DNA of 64,000 nt from Rhabdophis nuchalis (taxonomy: Eukaryota > Chordata > Lepidosauria > Squamata > Natricidae). The notes beneath the pieces were generated by a model that saw nothing but the letters and a program-made list of their open reading frames with translations, was not told where the DNA came from and did no database searches. Made by a program: the position numbers and the translations under genes. Positions 41,700-51,952 of the stretch are shown piece after piece; position 1 is the stretch's first letter; every line of letters begins with the position of its first letter. The stretch is taken from positions 74,642,119 through 74,706,118 of the forward strand of contig CM077648.1 of the NCBI GenBank assembly GCA_039707465.1, read 5' to 3'.

Positions 41700-44355
41700 T
41701 AAGTAATAAGACTTTTGGTCATGGGGGACTTCAACCTGCCATCGGTAGGCGAAACCTCTGGTGCAGCTCGGGAGTTCATGGCTTCCATGTCAGCCATGGA
41801 CCTGACCCAGGTAGTTTTAGGCCCTACCCACGAGGGGGGACACACCCTGGATCTCATCTTCGTCTCGGGACAGTGGAGTCGTGATCTGGGAATAGGGGAT
41901 CTAGCCATCACACCCCTGTCATGGACAGATCACGCTCTCCTTCGGCTGGACTTTCCGATCGCCGCACCTCACCACGGGGAGGCGGAGCCTGATATTCCTA
42001 TATGGTTCCGCCCCAGGCTCCTGATGGATCCGGTAAAGTTCCAGAGGGAGCTTGGGCCAATTCCTGTGGAATTGCCCCACGACTCGACCGAGGACCTAGT
42101 GGCCGCATGGTTAAGTGCGGCCACTGGGGCCTTGGACCGAGTCGCGCCCTTGCGGCCTCTCTTGCGGCGACGAATCACCCAGGCTCCTTGGTTCACTGAG
42201 GAGCTGAGGGAGATGAAGCTCCACAAGAGACGCCTAGAGAGCAGATGGAGATCCTCTCACTCTGAAGCCGACCGAACACTAGTGAGAGCCCATATTAGGA
42301 CTTACCTAGTGGCGATAAGGGTGGCCAAACGCGAGTATTGTGCCACCCTTATTGCATCCGCAGATAACCGCCCTGCCACCCTGTTTGGGGTGACCCGCTC
42401 CCTCCTTCAACAGAGGCCGCGGGAAGCCCCTTTGCAGGGTCGAGCAGAGGAATTTGGGATTTATCTGCAGGAGAAAATCACTCGGATTCAGAATGAGCTA
42501 CCCTCCATCGACAGTGGTCCAGTCGAATGGTCCGAGGCTGTTCTTGAGACACCATCTTGGGAGGAGTTTGACTTTGTTACTACCGAGGATATGGACAAGT
42601 TGTCAAAGAGACTTAGAGCTATCACATGTTTATTGGACCCGTGTCCCTCCTGGCTTGTACTGGCATCCTGGGAGACGACACGAGGCTGGCTCCAGGGCAT
42701 TGTCAACGCATCTTTGAGTGAGGGGTCCTTGCCTGCCGTCTTAAAAGAGGCGGTAGTAAGGCCCCTCCTCAAGAAGCCGTCCCTGGATCTAGCATTATTA
42801 GAGAACTATCGTCTGGTCTCCAACCTTCACTTTTTAGTGAAGGTTGTAGAGAGTGTGGTGGCTCAACAGTTTCCGCGACACTTGGAGGAAGTTGATTATC
42901 TAGACCCGCGCCAGTCCGGCTTCCGACCCGGGCACAGCACCGAGACAGCATTGGTCACGTTGGTTGATGATCTCTGGAGGGTGCGGGATAGAGGAATACT
43001 ATCTAAAAGTAGAGGATATTCCTCTACCCTAGTCCTATTAGACCTCTCAACGGCTTTTGATACCATCGACCATGGTATCCTACTGCGCCGACTGGGGGGG
43101 TTGGGGCTGGGAGGCACCGTTTTGCGGTGGTTCTCGTCCTACCTCCCTGGTCGGTCGCAATATGTGTTGGCAGGGGGGCAGAGGTCGGCCTCGAGACCCC
43201 TCGTATGTGGGGTTCCTCAGGGGTCGGTCCTCTCGCCCCTACTATTCAACACATATATGAAGCCGCTGGGCGAGATCATCCGTGGTTTTGGGGTGGGATA
43301 TCATCTGTACGCTGATGATACTCAGCTGCACATATCCACCCCAGACCACCCCAACGATGCCGCCGAGGTGATGTCCCGGTGTTTGGAGGCCGTACGGATC
43401 TGGATGGGTAGTAACAAACTCAGGCTCAACCCGTCCAAGACTGAGTGGCTGTGGCTTCCGGCACCCCGGTTCAGCCAGATTATTCCAACTCTGGCCATTG
43501 GGGGCGAAACACCGGCCCCCGTGGAGAGGGCGCACAATTTGGGTGTCCTCCTGGATTCCCGGCTGTCCAAGGAGGACCATGTGGCGGCCGTGGCCAGGGG
43601 GCCGTTCCATCAGGTACGCCTGATGCGCCAATTGCGCCCCTTACTGGACCGGGATGCCCTGCGCACAGTCACTCAAGCACTCGTGACGTCTCGACTCGAC
43701 TATTGTAATGCTCTCTACATGGGGCTTCCCTTGAGGTGCACTCGAAAGCTGCAGTTAGTCCAGAATGCAGCTGCGCGGGTGATCACGGGAGCGCCCAGAC
43801 ACTCCCATATAACACCAATCCTGCATGAGCTGCACTGGCTTCCTGTGGTCTTTTGGGTGCGCTTCAAGGTTCTGATGACCATCTTCAAAGCGCTCCATGG
43901 CTCGGGACCTAGTTACATGCGAGACCGTCTCCTGCCCCATACATCCCTAAGACCGATACGCTCCCACAGAGAGGGCCTTCTCAGGGTGCCGTCGGCCGGA
44001 CAATGCCGACTGGCGACACCCAGGGGAAGGGCCTTCTCTGTGGCGGGCCCAGCCCTTTGGAACGACTTACCCCCTGAACTTCGCACCATCTCTGACCTCC
44101 GCCTCTTCCGCAAGTGCCTAAAAACACATTTGTTCCATCTAGCCGGCCTAACGTAACCTCCATTATGACTTTTAGATAGTTTTAAATTTTGGGGATTTTA
44201 ATTTGGTTTTAGCGCAGGATCTTCATCAAATAAGTTTTTTAAATTTTTTATGTTTTTGTATGTATTTTAATATTCCTGTGCGCCGCCCTGGGTCCATTTT
44301 GGAGAAGGGGGGGGTATAAATTTAATTAAATAAATAAAATAAATAAATAAATAAT
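41700..44355 (+). mobile_element. L2 LINE, 5'-truncated in the endonuclease
   Basis: About 2.65 kb, starting at the GDFN motif of the endonuclease and running through the complete reverse transcriptase to the L2 3' UTR, hairpin and (AAATA)n tail. Nucleotide similarity to the full-length copy at 50590 is high. The first 5' part (endonuclease residues 1-290 equivalent) is missing. Confidence 0.92.
41715..44156 (+). CDS. L2 LINE polyprotein, N-terminally truncated
   Basis: 813 codons with no stop. Residues 1-85 are the end of the APE endonuclease (GDFN at 4-7, TDHALL at about 71). Residues about 85-290 are a linker. The reverse transcriptase extends to about 620 with SGFRPGHSTETAL, LLDLSTAFDTIDH, GVPQGSVLSPLLF and YADD (532-535). 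The C-terminal region has VTSRLDYCNALYMGLP and AFSVAGPALWNDLPPEL. Reverse-transcriptase residues are intact, but loss of most of the endonuclease means it cannot nick target DNA on its own. Compared with the copy at 51953, it has about 8 extra residues (RGILSKSRGY region, near 42985-43020). The start ATG is only the first in-frame Met and is not a natural start. Confidence 0.85.
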   Translation: MVMGDFNLPSVGETSGAAREFMASMSAMDLTQVVLGPTHEGGHTLDLIFVSGQWSRDLGIGDLAITPLSWTDHALLRLDFPIAAPHHGEAEPDIPIWFRPRLLMDPVKFQRELGPIPVELPHDSTEDLVAAWLSAATGALDRVAPLRPLLRRRITQAPWFTEELREMKLHKRRLESRWRSSHSEADRTLVRAHIRTYLVAIRVAKREYCATLIASADNRPATLFGVTRSLLQQRPREAPLQGRAEEFGIYLQEKITRIQNELPSIDSGPVEWSEAVLETPSWEEFDFVTTEDMDKLSKRLRAITCLLDPCPSWLVLASWETTRGWLQGIVNASLSEGSLPAVLKEAVVRPLLKKPSLDLALLENYRLVSNLHFLVKVVESVVAQQFPRHLEEVDYLDPRQSGFRPGHSTETALVTLVDDLWRVRDRGILSKSRGYSSTLVLLDLSTAFDTIDHGILLRRLGGLGLGGTVLRWFSSYLPGRSQYVLAGGQRSASRPLVCGVPQGSVLSPLLFNTYMKPLGEIIRGFGVGYHLYADDTQLHISTPDHPNDAAEVMSRCLEAVRIWMGSNKLRLNPSKTEWLWLPAPRFSQIIPTLAIGGETPAPVERAHNLGVLLDSRLSKEDHVAAVARGPFHQVRLMRQLRPLLDRDALRTVTQALVTSRLDYCNALYMGLPLRCTRKLQLVQNAAARVITGAPRHSHITPILHELHWLPVVFWVRFKVLMTIFKALHGSGPSYMRDRLLPHTSLRPIRSHREGLLRVPSAGQCRLATPRGRAFSVAGPALWNDLPPELRTISDLRLFRKCLKTHLFHLAGLT

Positions 44356-44639
44356 AGTGAAAGCAAATTAGCAGTAGATAAGTATCAGCAAAATTCAAGG
44401 TGGGCTGGAGTTAGATCTGTTGTGGCCACAAAGGAACTCATGACTGATGATGCATTTGATCCCTCCCTTGGGCTCAGCCTGGTCATTTCCTACATCCAAT
44501 ATCCCAGAAATTATCATCTCTTTTATGCGCAACTACTGTTGTCTAATCAGTATGATTCAGTTTCTCTGAACATAGCTACATTTTGTTACACTGTCCATAA
44601 AATTAGGCAGATCTTGGTCACCCACTAATGATTTCACTG

Positions 44640-44760
44640 TCAATTGTTATATATTACTATGCCATGTTCTATTTGGTTCAGTTCAGTTTTGCTTTATTTG
44701 AATGTTTATTTTTGTATGCGCTGCTCCATGAATGTAATAAAGATTGAACTGAACTAATGA
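44640..44760 (+). mobile_element. LINE 3' terminus, clade unknown
   Basis: Ends CATGAATGTAATAAAGATTG followed by AACTGAACTA. The AATAAAG plus short tandem tail is typical of LINE 3' ends. No coding part is recognisable. Confidence 0.45.
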
Positions 44761-44994
44761 CCTCTCAAGTAGAAGTTGAATAGATGGTAACAACTCAATT
44801 CACATACTGAGGAAATCATTGTCTCTTCTCATAGCTTCATAGCTGGTTTGGTTATGTCATGTTCCCCTCACAACTTTTGATCCCATGTACTTCCCCTTCC
44901 ACTTTTCCTAACTTTCACAAAAGATTGAGTTTCAAGATACTTCGAGGAAAGAAAATATAAAATAAAGACTGCTCTGCTAAAAGCAGAACTGTTC

Positions 44995-45789
44995 ATGGTG
45001 GAACTGAATGAAATTCAGTGGTGAAAAAAGTAAGGTTCTACATTTAGGCAAGAAAAACAAAATGCACAGGTACAGTATAGGTGGTACCTTGCTCAATAGC
45101 AGTAACTGTGAAAGGGGTCTTGGAGTCCTAGTGGACAACCATTGAAATATGAGCCAGCCGTGTGCAGCAGCTGCCAAAAAAGCCAACATAGTTCTAGGCT
45201 GCATAAACAGAGGGATAGAATCTAGATCACGTGAAGTGTTAATGCCACTGTATAGTGCCTTGGTAAGGCCACACTTGGAATACTGCATACAGTTTTGGTC
45301 ACCACGATGTAGAAAAGACGTGGAGACTCTAGAAAGAGGGCAGAGAAGAGCAACCAAGATGATTAGGGGACTGGAGGCTAAAACATATGAAGAACGGTTG
45401 CAGGAACTGGGTATGTCTAGTTTAATGAAAAGAAGGACCAGGGGAGACATGATAGCAGTGTTCCGATATCTCAGAGGGTGCCACAAAGAAGAGGGAGTCA
45501 AACTATTCTCCAAGGCACCTGGGGGCAGGACAAGAAGCAATGGGTGGAAACTAATCAAGGAGAGAAGCAACTTAGAACTAAGGAGAAATTTCCTGACAGT
45601 TAGAACAATTAACCTCTGGAACAGCTTGCCTCCAGAAGTTGTGAATGCCCCAACCCTGGAAGTCTTTAAGAAGATGTTGGCTAGCCATTTGTCTGAAATG
45701 GTATAAGGTTCCTGCCTACGCAGGGGGTTGGACTAGAAGACCTACAAGGTCCCTTCCGACTCTGCTATTGTATTGTATTGTATTGTATT
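44995..45789 (+). mobile_element. CR1 LINE 3' end with (TATTG)n tail
   Basis: 5'-truncated copy. The upstream piece reads YSIGGTLLNSSNCERGLGVLVDN. The frame 45149-45706 is open over the CR1 C-terminal domain (LYSALVRPHLEYCIQFWSP, RRATKMIRGLEAKTYEERLQ, LWNSLPPEVVNAPTLEVFKK). The 3' end is the standard 'ggggttggactagaagacct' terminus followed by 5-bp TATTG repeats. Confidence 0.9.
45149..45706 (+). CDS. CR1 reverse-transcriptase C-terminal domain, partial
   Basis: 185 codons corresponding to the region behind the reverse-transcriptase palm of CR1. No catalytic YADD box is included because the copy is 5'-truncated. The first ATG is arbitrary, since the preceding in-frame sequence is also CR1. 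It cannot function alone. Confidence 0.75.
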   Translation: MSQPCAAAAKKANIVLGCINRGIESRSREVLMPLYSALVRPHLEYCIQFWSPRCRKDVETLERGQRRATKMIRGLEAKTYEERLQELGMSSLMKRRTRGDMIAVFRYLRGCHKEEGVKLFSKAPGGRTRSNGWKLIKERSNLELRRNFLTVRTINLWNSLPPEVVNAPTLEVFKKMLASHLSEMV

Positions 45790-46805
45790 ATTGAATGAAG
45801 AGTCACAAGTAAACAAGCTGTTTGTAATTCATCTCTGGACAAAGGCAAGACCTGAGATTACCCACCAATGGTCCAAATAGTTGCCCTTCATGAGGTGGCT
45901 ACAAGACAGCAATCTCCACTAGGTTTAAAGCTCTGGGAAGGAATAGCCATCATGGTCGGTATTTTTAAGACACTGGGTACAATTGCTTCCTTTTCTAATC
46001 ATTTTCAGTAATTGCTTGCTAACTACTGATCAGATACTAGGAATCTTTGAGCAGTACTTTTTACAACACCAGGTGAGTTCCCTTCAATCCTTAGTGAAAT
46101 AAGTTTTAAATATAAGTTTAAGAATTAAACAAAATATTTTGGGATAAAAGCAAAAGGAAGAAGAGTCTTTAAAGGTTTAGTATCCTGAAGTTTGACAAAT
46201 GGAGGAGATGGCATCTGAATAAAATTGTGAATTTGAGTGATCAGGAATATGTGTCACACAAAAACATAGGTCCCCAGTATAAGAACAGCAATAAAAGAAA
46301 TTATCACTTAGAACTAATTTGATTTATTAATAAATATATTAGGAAGCTAAATCTGAATCATCAGAACATTCAAGCCAGATTGAACATCCCAAGATGGGTC
46401 CAACCACATGACTGGGCCTTACTCCACAGGGCTTTTGGCAGGGGTGTCTGGATCAGCGTCAATCTGATCTGTTTTACTTCCCATTTTACTGGAGAGAATT
46501 CTGCTCTAGGAGATCCATGTCTGGGCAGCTTGTTAAAAATCAGAGCATACTTTTTCTGGTCTGCAAGAAATAGCTTGGCTGTTGTCAGGAAATGAATCTC
46601 TTTATCTCTCTCTCTCTCTCTCTCTCTGACACACACACACACGCACACAAAAGAAAATAAGAGCCAAGAGGCCACACAAGCTTATACATAAGATAGTCTA
46701 CTTATCTTCTTATTAAATAAATACCATTACGTAATGCACACAACATCTTGAAGTACAGTGAAGATGCTGCTACACTGTCAGAATTCAACTAATATTTAGC
46801 TATAG
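45790..46805. other. No gene recognised; (CT)n(CA)n at 46597-46650
   Basis: AT-rich DNA containing a CT run followed by a CA run (46597-46650). No coding signal. Confidence 0.55.
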
Positions 46806-46813
46806 GTTCAATT

Positions 46814-47356
46814 CTGTGATGGCAAACCTATGGCACGCTTGCCACAGGTGGCACATGGAGCCATATCTTCCAGCTCATGAGCTGTCAGCTCCAGCGCACA
46901 ACTGTGCACTGACCAGCTGATGTTCAGGCTTTCAGAGGGCCAGGGGAGACTGTTTTTGCCCTCCCCAGGCTTCAGGAAAGCCTCCAGAGCCTGGGGAGGG
47001 CAAAAAACAGGCCCAACGGGCCAACCAGAGGTTCAGAAATTCCAGGTGGCCCGGGGGAAGCAATTTTCATTCCCAAACTTCCAGTAGGCCCATTGGGCCC
47101 ATATTTTGCCTACCCCATGCTTCGGAGGCTTTCCTGGAGCCTGGGGAGGGCAAAAATGGCCTGCCCTGCCCCCTGAGGAAATACCAAGCTCAGCCTGGAG
47201 GCAAGCAGTGCGATATACATGGGGAAGCATGGGGGGAGGCTGTGTGCACATGCACATGGGTGCACTTTGTATTATGTGTTCTGGCACATGCACATGCTAT
47301 TGCATGCACATGCTCACATTTTTGGCACCCACCAATGAAAAGGTTAGCCGTTACTG
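46814..47356. mobile_element. hAT-type element (CAGTGATGG family)
   Basis: Starts CTGTGATGGCAAACCTATGG and ends AAAAGGTTAGCCGTTACTG. Flanks GTTCAATT (46806-46813) and GTCCCATT (47357-47364) match 6 of 8. GC-rich interior with paired CCTGGGGAGGGCAAAAA blocks. Longer than the 1432 copy. Confidence 0.82.
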
Positions 47357-47364
47357 GTCCCATT

Positions 47365-48633
47365 TCTGCCTCCAGAATGCATTTACCTGTGCGTCATGTC
47401 TTTGGCCAGTCCTTGTACGTTTCCTCTTTTATTTTGTCAATTGCTTTGCAGGTGGGACATTTATATAAAATTAGCAACAATGGTAATCAATAACAATCAC
47501 GTTTCTTTTTGTATCTGAAGAGAGAAACTTTGTTCTAAATGTTTGCATTCATTCATTAAAGATCAAATTTCTCTTGAGCAAAAGTCCCTTAACCAATGTA
47601 TAGATTTATTTTTCATCATGCTTTTATATAACTTTTCTCTTTTGTATTCAGAAATTGAGTCATAATCAATAGTAACAAAGGAAAAAGCTTTTGACAAGTA
47701 TAATCTGGCAAGGAAATAACAATCCAGCCATGCAATGAGGTTTGAATCTATGAAAATGACAGCTTCATTTCTCGTGCCAGTTCTACCAGAAATAAGCTGA
47801 GCTATTTAGATCTCTATCTAAGCATCACTTGCTTGAAATATTAACAAAGTCTAATATCCAAACTTTTTTGCTTTTTTTTTAATGAGGCAATTTGATAAAT
47901 AAAAATTATTATTATATCTGCCAGGCATACTTTTGAACAATATTGCCAGTAACCCACATTTGTCTATGTGATTATTGCAAAATTAAGAAGAAAGAACTTT
48001 GGCTAAATATGCCAGAAATGATTAAACACAACTGAAGGCTTAGAGGAAAATGTCATTGAGTCAACTATGAAAACCTCATTATAATTAAATACTGCAATCA
48101 ATAAACATAATATTCTGAAAGATGGGGTGACAACAACACAAACATTAATTGTGAGTTCTCCTTTCTCATTCACTATTACTTAAGTGTGAATTTTTACATA
48201 GTGTGATTAAGCCAGACTTTTGGCCGCAGCCAGACCATACTGATAAAATTGCATTTGTGATTCAAAGTGTTTTTCATTTTTCAGCTTGCCACCCAGAGTC
48301 ACTTTTATATGCCTATACAAATAGAATCTATTAAAAAAAAGAAATAACTGTGAAGCCAGAGAATGGTCAGATTAGTTTGAATCAAGGTGAAAAGAATAAT
48401 ACAAGTAAATTCTAGATTCCAGGAAAAAGTTAGAAAGCCTTTCAACATAGAGTGCATACATATGCAATTCGACTATCCAAGCTGTTATGGTTATATCTGG
48501 ATGCTAAATCTAAACCCTGTCCCACTGTATCTGAGTACTCACAACCTGCTAAGCTAACGTGTGATTAGTTTGCTTATGTGTTTCTTCCAAAAGAACCAAG
48601 GTTAAACCAAGTGGAGGTTTAACTTTGGGATAA
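47365..48633. other. No gene recognised
   Basis: AT-rich DNA. A short LINE/SINE-like 3' end ('ccacccagagtcacttttat') lies at about 48285-48345. No coding signal. Confidence 0.5.
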
Positions 48634-48641
48634 TCTTGGAG

Positions 48642-48801
48642 CAGTGGTGGGTTTCTGCAGGCTCGCACCTACTCGCGAGAGCTGGTTGGTGAAATTTAGA
48701 GAACCGGTGAGAGGGGGTTCCACCGGCGTACCTGGAAGTAAATCTGGCCCGCCGCTGCCAGTGACCCAACGGGAAGGAAAGGAAAGGAAAGGAAGGAAGA
48801 A

Positions 48802-48869
<68 letters not shown>

Positions 48870-49049
48870 AAAATTTATCATCACAATTGAGTCCAAAATT
48901 TTGGTTGCTAAGCAAGAGCGTTGTTAAATGAGTTTCACCACATTTGAAAAGGTGGCCACTCCCACCCTGTCACATGACTGCCAAGCCACGCCCACAAAAT
49001 AGGCCACACCTACAGAGTAGGTTCTAAAAAAATTTGAAACCCACCACTG
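48642..49049. mobile_element. hAT-type element (CAGTGGTGGG family), exact TSD
   Basis: 408 bp, ends CAGTGGTGGGTTTCTGCAGG and TTGAAACCCACCACTG. Exact TSD TCTTGGAG at 48634-48641 and 49050-49057. It contains a (GGAAA)/(GAAA)n microsatellite (48772-48870) and a fragment of the TA-flanked MITE (48871-48935). Confidence 0.92.
48772..48870. repeat. Microsatellite (GGAAA)n(GAAA)n
   Basis: Purine-only run inside the hAT element. The KERK-type open frames are artefacts. Confidence 0.97.
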
Positions 49050-49388
49050 TCTTGGAGGTACAACTGATAGTTGTCCAAGACATCATTCAGAAAGCATACA
49101 TTTGAATTTCAATATGCATTAAATGCTGTAATAAATATCTAATGACAGAGGTAGAGATGTCTTCTTTTTCACAACATGTAGCTTTAAAAATATCTTACAT
49201 ATTGATTCTATTTGCTTTTACATTTATGTTTAATTGTCAGAAGTTACGTTGACAGAATGAATGAACCAGAAACCAACATCTTGGTTAACCTTTCCAGAAA
49301 AAAGGTGATAGACTTTGTAATATGTTCTATCCAAAATATCTTTGCCCAGATATCTGATTTTTTGTGTAGACTATGTTACTCTCTACAT

Positions 49389-49539
49389 CAGGGGTCTCCA
49401 ACCTTTGCAACTTTAAGTCTGAAGGACTTCAGTTCCCAGACTTCTACAGCCAGCAAAGCTCCCAGACTTCTCCAGCCAGCAAAGAATTCTGGGAGCTGAA
49501 GTCCTTCAGACTTAAAGTTGCAAAAGTTGGAGACCCCTG
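49389..49539. mobile_element. hAT MITE, exact TSD, with extra internal copy of one arm
   Basis: 151 bp, ends CAGGGGTCTCCAACC and GTTGGAGACCCCTG. TSD CTCTACAT at 49381-49388 and 49540-49547, exact. The centre has a near-tandem duplication of 'cccagacttctccagccagcaaag'. Confidence 0.95.
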
Positions 49540-49806
49540 CTCTACATAATATATGAGTATGAAATTCACTTGCAATCCCTCTCCTTAAATATTGAAAACA
49601 CTAGATATTTCAATTTTAGGGAAAGCAATAGTAAGAGTTGAACCTGGGTTCAATTCCTTACATTTCTAGCTAAGCTGATTGGAATAAATTTCACTTGCAT
49701 TTCAAATCTGGAAAAGTAGTTCTCAGTTAAGGGAGGCAATACTGGGATGGATGGACAAGGAGTTCATCTGAAATAATTGTTTAATATTTGAACGTAAGTG
49801 TTTTAA

Positions 49807-50191
49807 TACAGGTAGTCCTGGATTAACAACAGTTCATTTAGTGGCTGTTCAAAGTTAAAATGGCCCTGACAAAAGTGATTTATCACCGTTTTTCACATTT
49901 ACAACCATTGCAGCTTCCCTTTAGTCACGTGATCAAAATTTGGATGCTTGGCAATTGGTTCGTATTTATGATGACTAGTGCCCTGAGGTCATGTGATCAC
50001 TTGTGACCTTTTGACAAGCAAACAGGGAAGCCAGATTCCCCTAACAACTATATTACTAACTTAACAACTGCACTTATTCTCTTAACAACTCTGGCAAGAA
50101 AAAATATGAAATGAGGCAAAATTCACAAGTGTTTCACTTAGCAACATAAATTTGGGGCTCAATTGTGGTCATAAGTCAAGGGCTACATGTA
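49807..50191. mobile_element. TA-flanked MITE (CAGGTAG... family)
   Basis: Starts TACAGGTAGTCCTGGATTAA and ends ATAAGTCAAGGGCTACATGTA, with TA edges. Same family as 5653-5942 but longer. Confidence 0.7.
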
Positions 50192-50266
50192 TACAGTTGC
50201 CCAAGCCTGTCATAGAACAGGTTGCCAGCTGGACTACATTTTGGACTGCCTTGGAATACATTAAAG

Positions 50267-50378
50267 CAGGGGTCTCCAATCTTTGCAACTTTAAGTCTGA
50301 AGGACTTAAAGAAGGACTTAGAGAAGTCTGGGAGCTGAAGTCCTTCAGACTTAAAGTTGCAAAGGTTGGAGACCCCTG
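50267..50378. mobile_element. hAT MITE
   Basis: 112 bp, ends CAGGGGTCTCCAATC and GGTTGGAGACCCCTG. TSD CATTAAAG (50259-50266) against CATTGAAG (50379-50386), 7 of 8. Confidence 0.92.
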
Positions 50379-50799
50379 CATTGAAGCACTGGATGCACTG
50401 AGAATTCTTCGGCTGCCAGGCGCCCTTCAGCCTGGCCCCAGCCCAGTGGATAGGGCTGAGAATGAATGACTGGCTTGAAGTTACTTGGGAAGTTTCTCCA
50501 GGTGAGAATAGGCTGAAGTTTTAATGTATTTAATGTATTTTTATAGTTTTAGTGTATTTATGTATTTATTGTGATGTATTGTGATCTGCGCATGCACGAG
50601 CAATGGAGGCAAATCCCTGAGCCGGTAGGGATCCCGGGTCGCCAAATGGCCCCGGAGGCGACATCCAGCCCTCTTCGACCACCTCTGAGGGCTGGCCCGG
50701 GAAGCAGGACACCCAGTCACCACACCTGGAAATTTTCAGATTTTAAAATCAAATGTTGAGGGTGTGGTGGCTGAAGACCAGCCGGGTGTAGGGAACGGT

Positions 50800-51080
50800 T
50801 AAAAAAAACGGCCTGGAAACTAATGAGTTACGGCCTAGAGCGGCTGCTGATTAACAGAGCAGCTTGGTGGAGCGGCCGGCAGGAGGAATGGCCTAGTAAA
50901 ACGGCCGATAATCAGAACGGCCAGAAGGACTAGGCACTGAAAAGAAACGAGTCGACGGAGCGGCCTGGCTTAGCGCCCATTTTTCAAAGCAGCCGGATGG
51001 GTCGGCCAGTAAATAAAGCGGCCGGCTGGAGCAGCAGATCAACGTTCTATCTACCAACGGACATAACCAACGGCCCAGCA
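50800..51080 (+). promoter_or_regulatory. CGGCC-rich 5' region of L2
   Basis: Nine CGGCC motifs within about 270 bp (50808, 50832, 50874, 50901, 50918, 50960, 51002, 51019, 51070, approximate starts), mostly in the context A/GCGGCCNR. Dense CpG and regular spacing suggest an internal promoter or a decayed tandem array. Function is inferred. Confidence 0.4.
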
Positions 51081-51410
51081 ACTGACGCTAAAGGCCCAAC
51101 AGGTAGGACCAACTGGCAAATGAATGAAATTAACGGCTCAGCTAGCAGTACCTGCAGCCCAGCGGACGATCTCACCTGTCCAGTGATCTCTAACAGATTG
51201 AACAAAAGTGATCTAGCTGGTCTATGGTACCTGCAAACACCAGCCCCACAGATAGAGGCCTTAAAACGACACCACTGGCTCTGGAAGACTTTATCAGACC
51301 GGAAACGTGGGCCTAGAAATCATCACCCCCACCAGCAGCGACACATAACCTATAGCTCAGCTTGCAGAGATTACATCTGCTCCAAGAACTGTAACCGAAT
51401 ATTCCCATAG
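50997..51410 (+). CDS. Upstream open frame in L2 5' region, unknown
   Basis: 137 codons with a Ser/Thr/Asn-rich N-half and a basic, His-rich C-half. I do not recognise a domain. It could be an ORF1 remnant or chance, because GC-rich DNA favours open frames. There is no copy at the other L2 loci for comparison because they are 5'-truncated. Confidence 0.25.
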   Translation: MGRPVNKAAGWSSRSTFYLPTDITNGPATDAKGPTGRTNWQMNEINGSASSTCSPADDLTCPVISNRLNKSDLAGLWYLQTPAPQIEALKRHHWLWKTLSDRKRGPRNHHPHQQRHITYSSACRDYICSKNCNRIFP

Positions 51411-51952
51411 AAGACATCTGATAAAGAAGGCTTGGCTGACATGGAAGTCTAACGGAAGGACCCAGGGAGTCGATATCTAATAGAACATTGCTATGGAGGG
51501 CTTGTTTATTCTTTCATCGTGGCTTATGAGGAACGTAAAAATATAGACAGAAACAAAGGAATTATCTGATAAGCGAGGGACAACTAATTAATTATCTCCC
51601 TCTATTTAAAGATCATGACTATCCCGGATTCCTTTTCATGAATTTATGACTATATAAATTTTACACTCTAGGTCCTTCCTCTATGCCCCCAGTTCCTCCC
51701 TCCCTTCCCCCTGGTGATTAGATCCTCCTTCCTTTATTTATCATATTTATTGTATATTTATATATCTATATATTTATATATTTATTCATAACATCTCTAT
51801 TTATATACCTATATATTTATACTTGTGACACCTGGCTCGGCTATGTACCATCAAATATATATAATCCTCTACTTTACCTTCCATCCTAGTCCTCTCCCAA
51901 CAAAACTATCATATGTCATCAGATTGCCTCCGGGGGAACAAAGACCCCTGAA

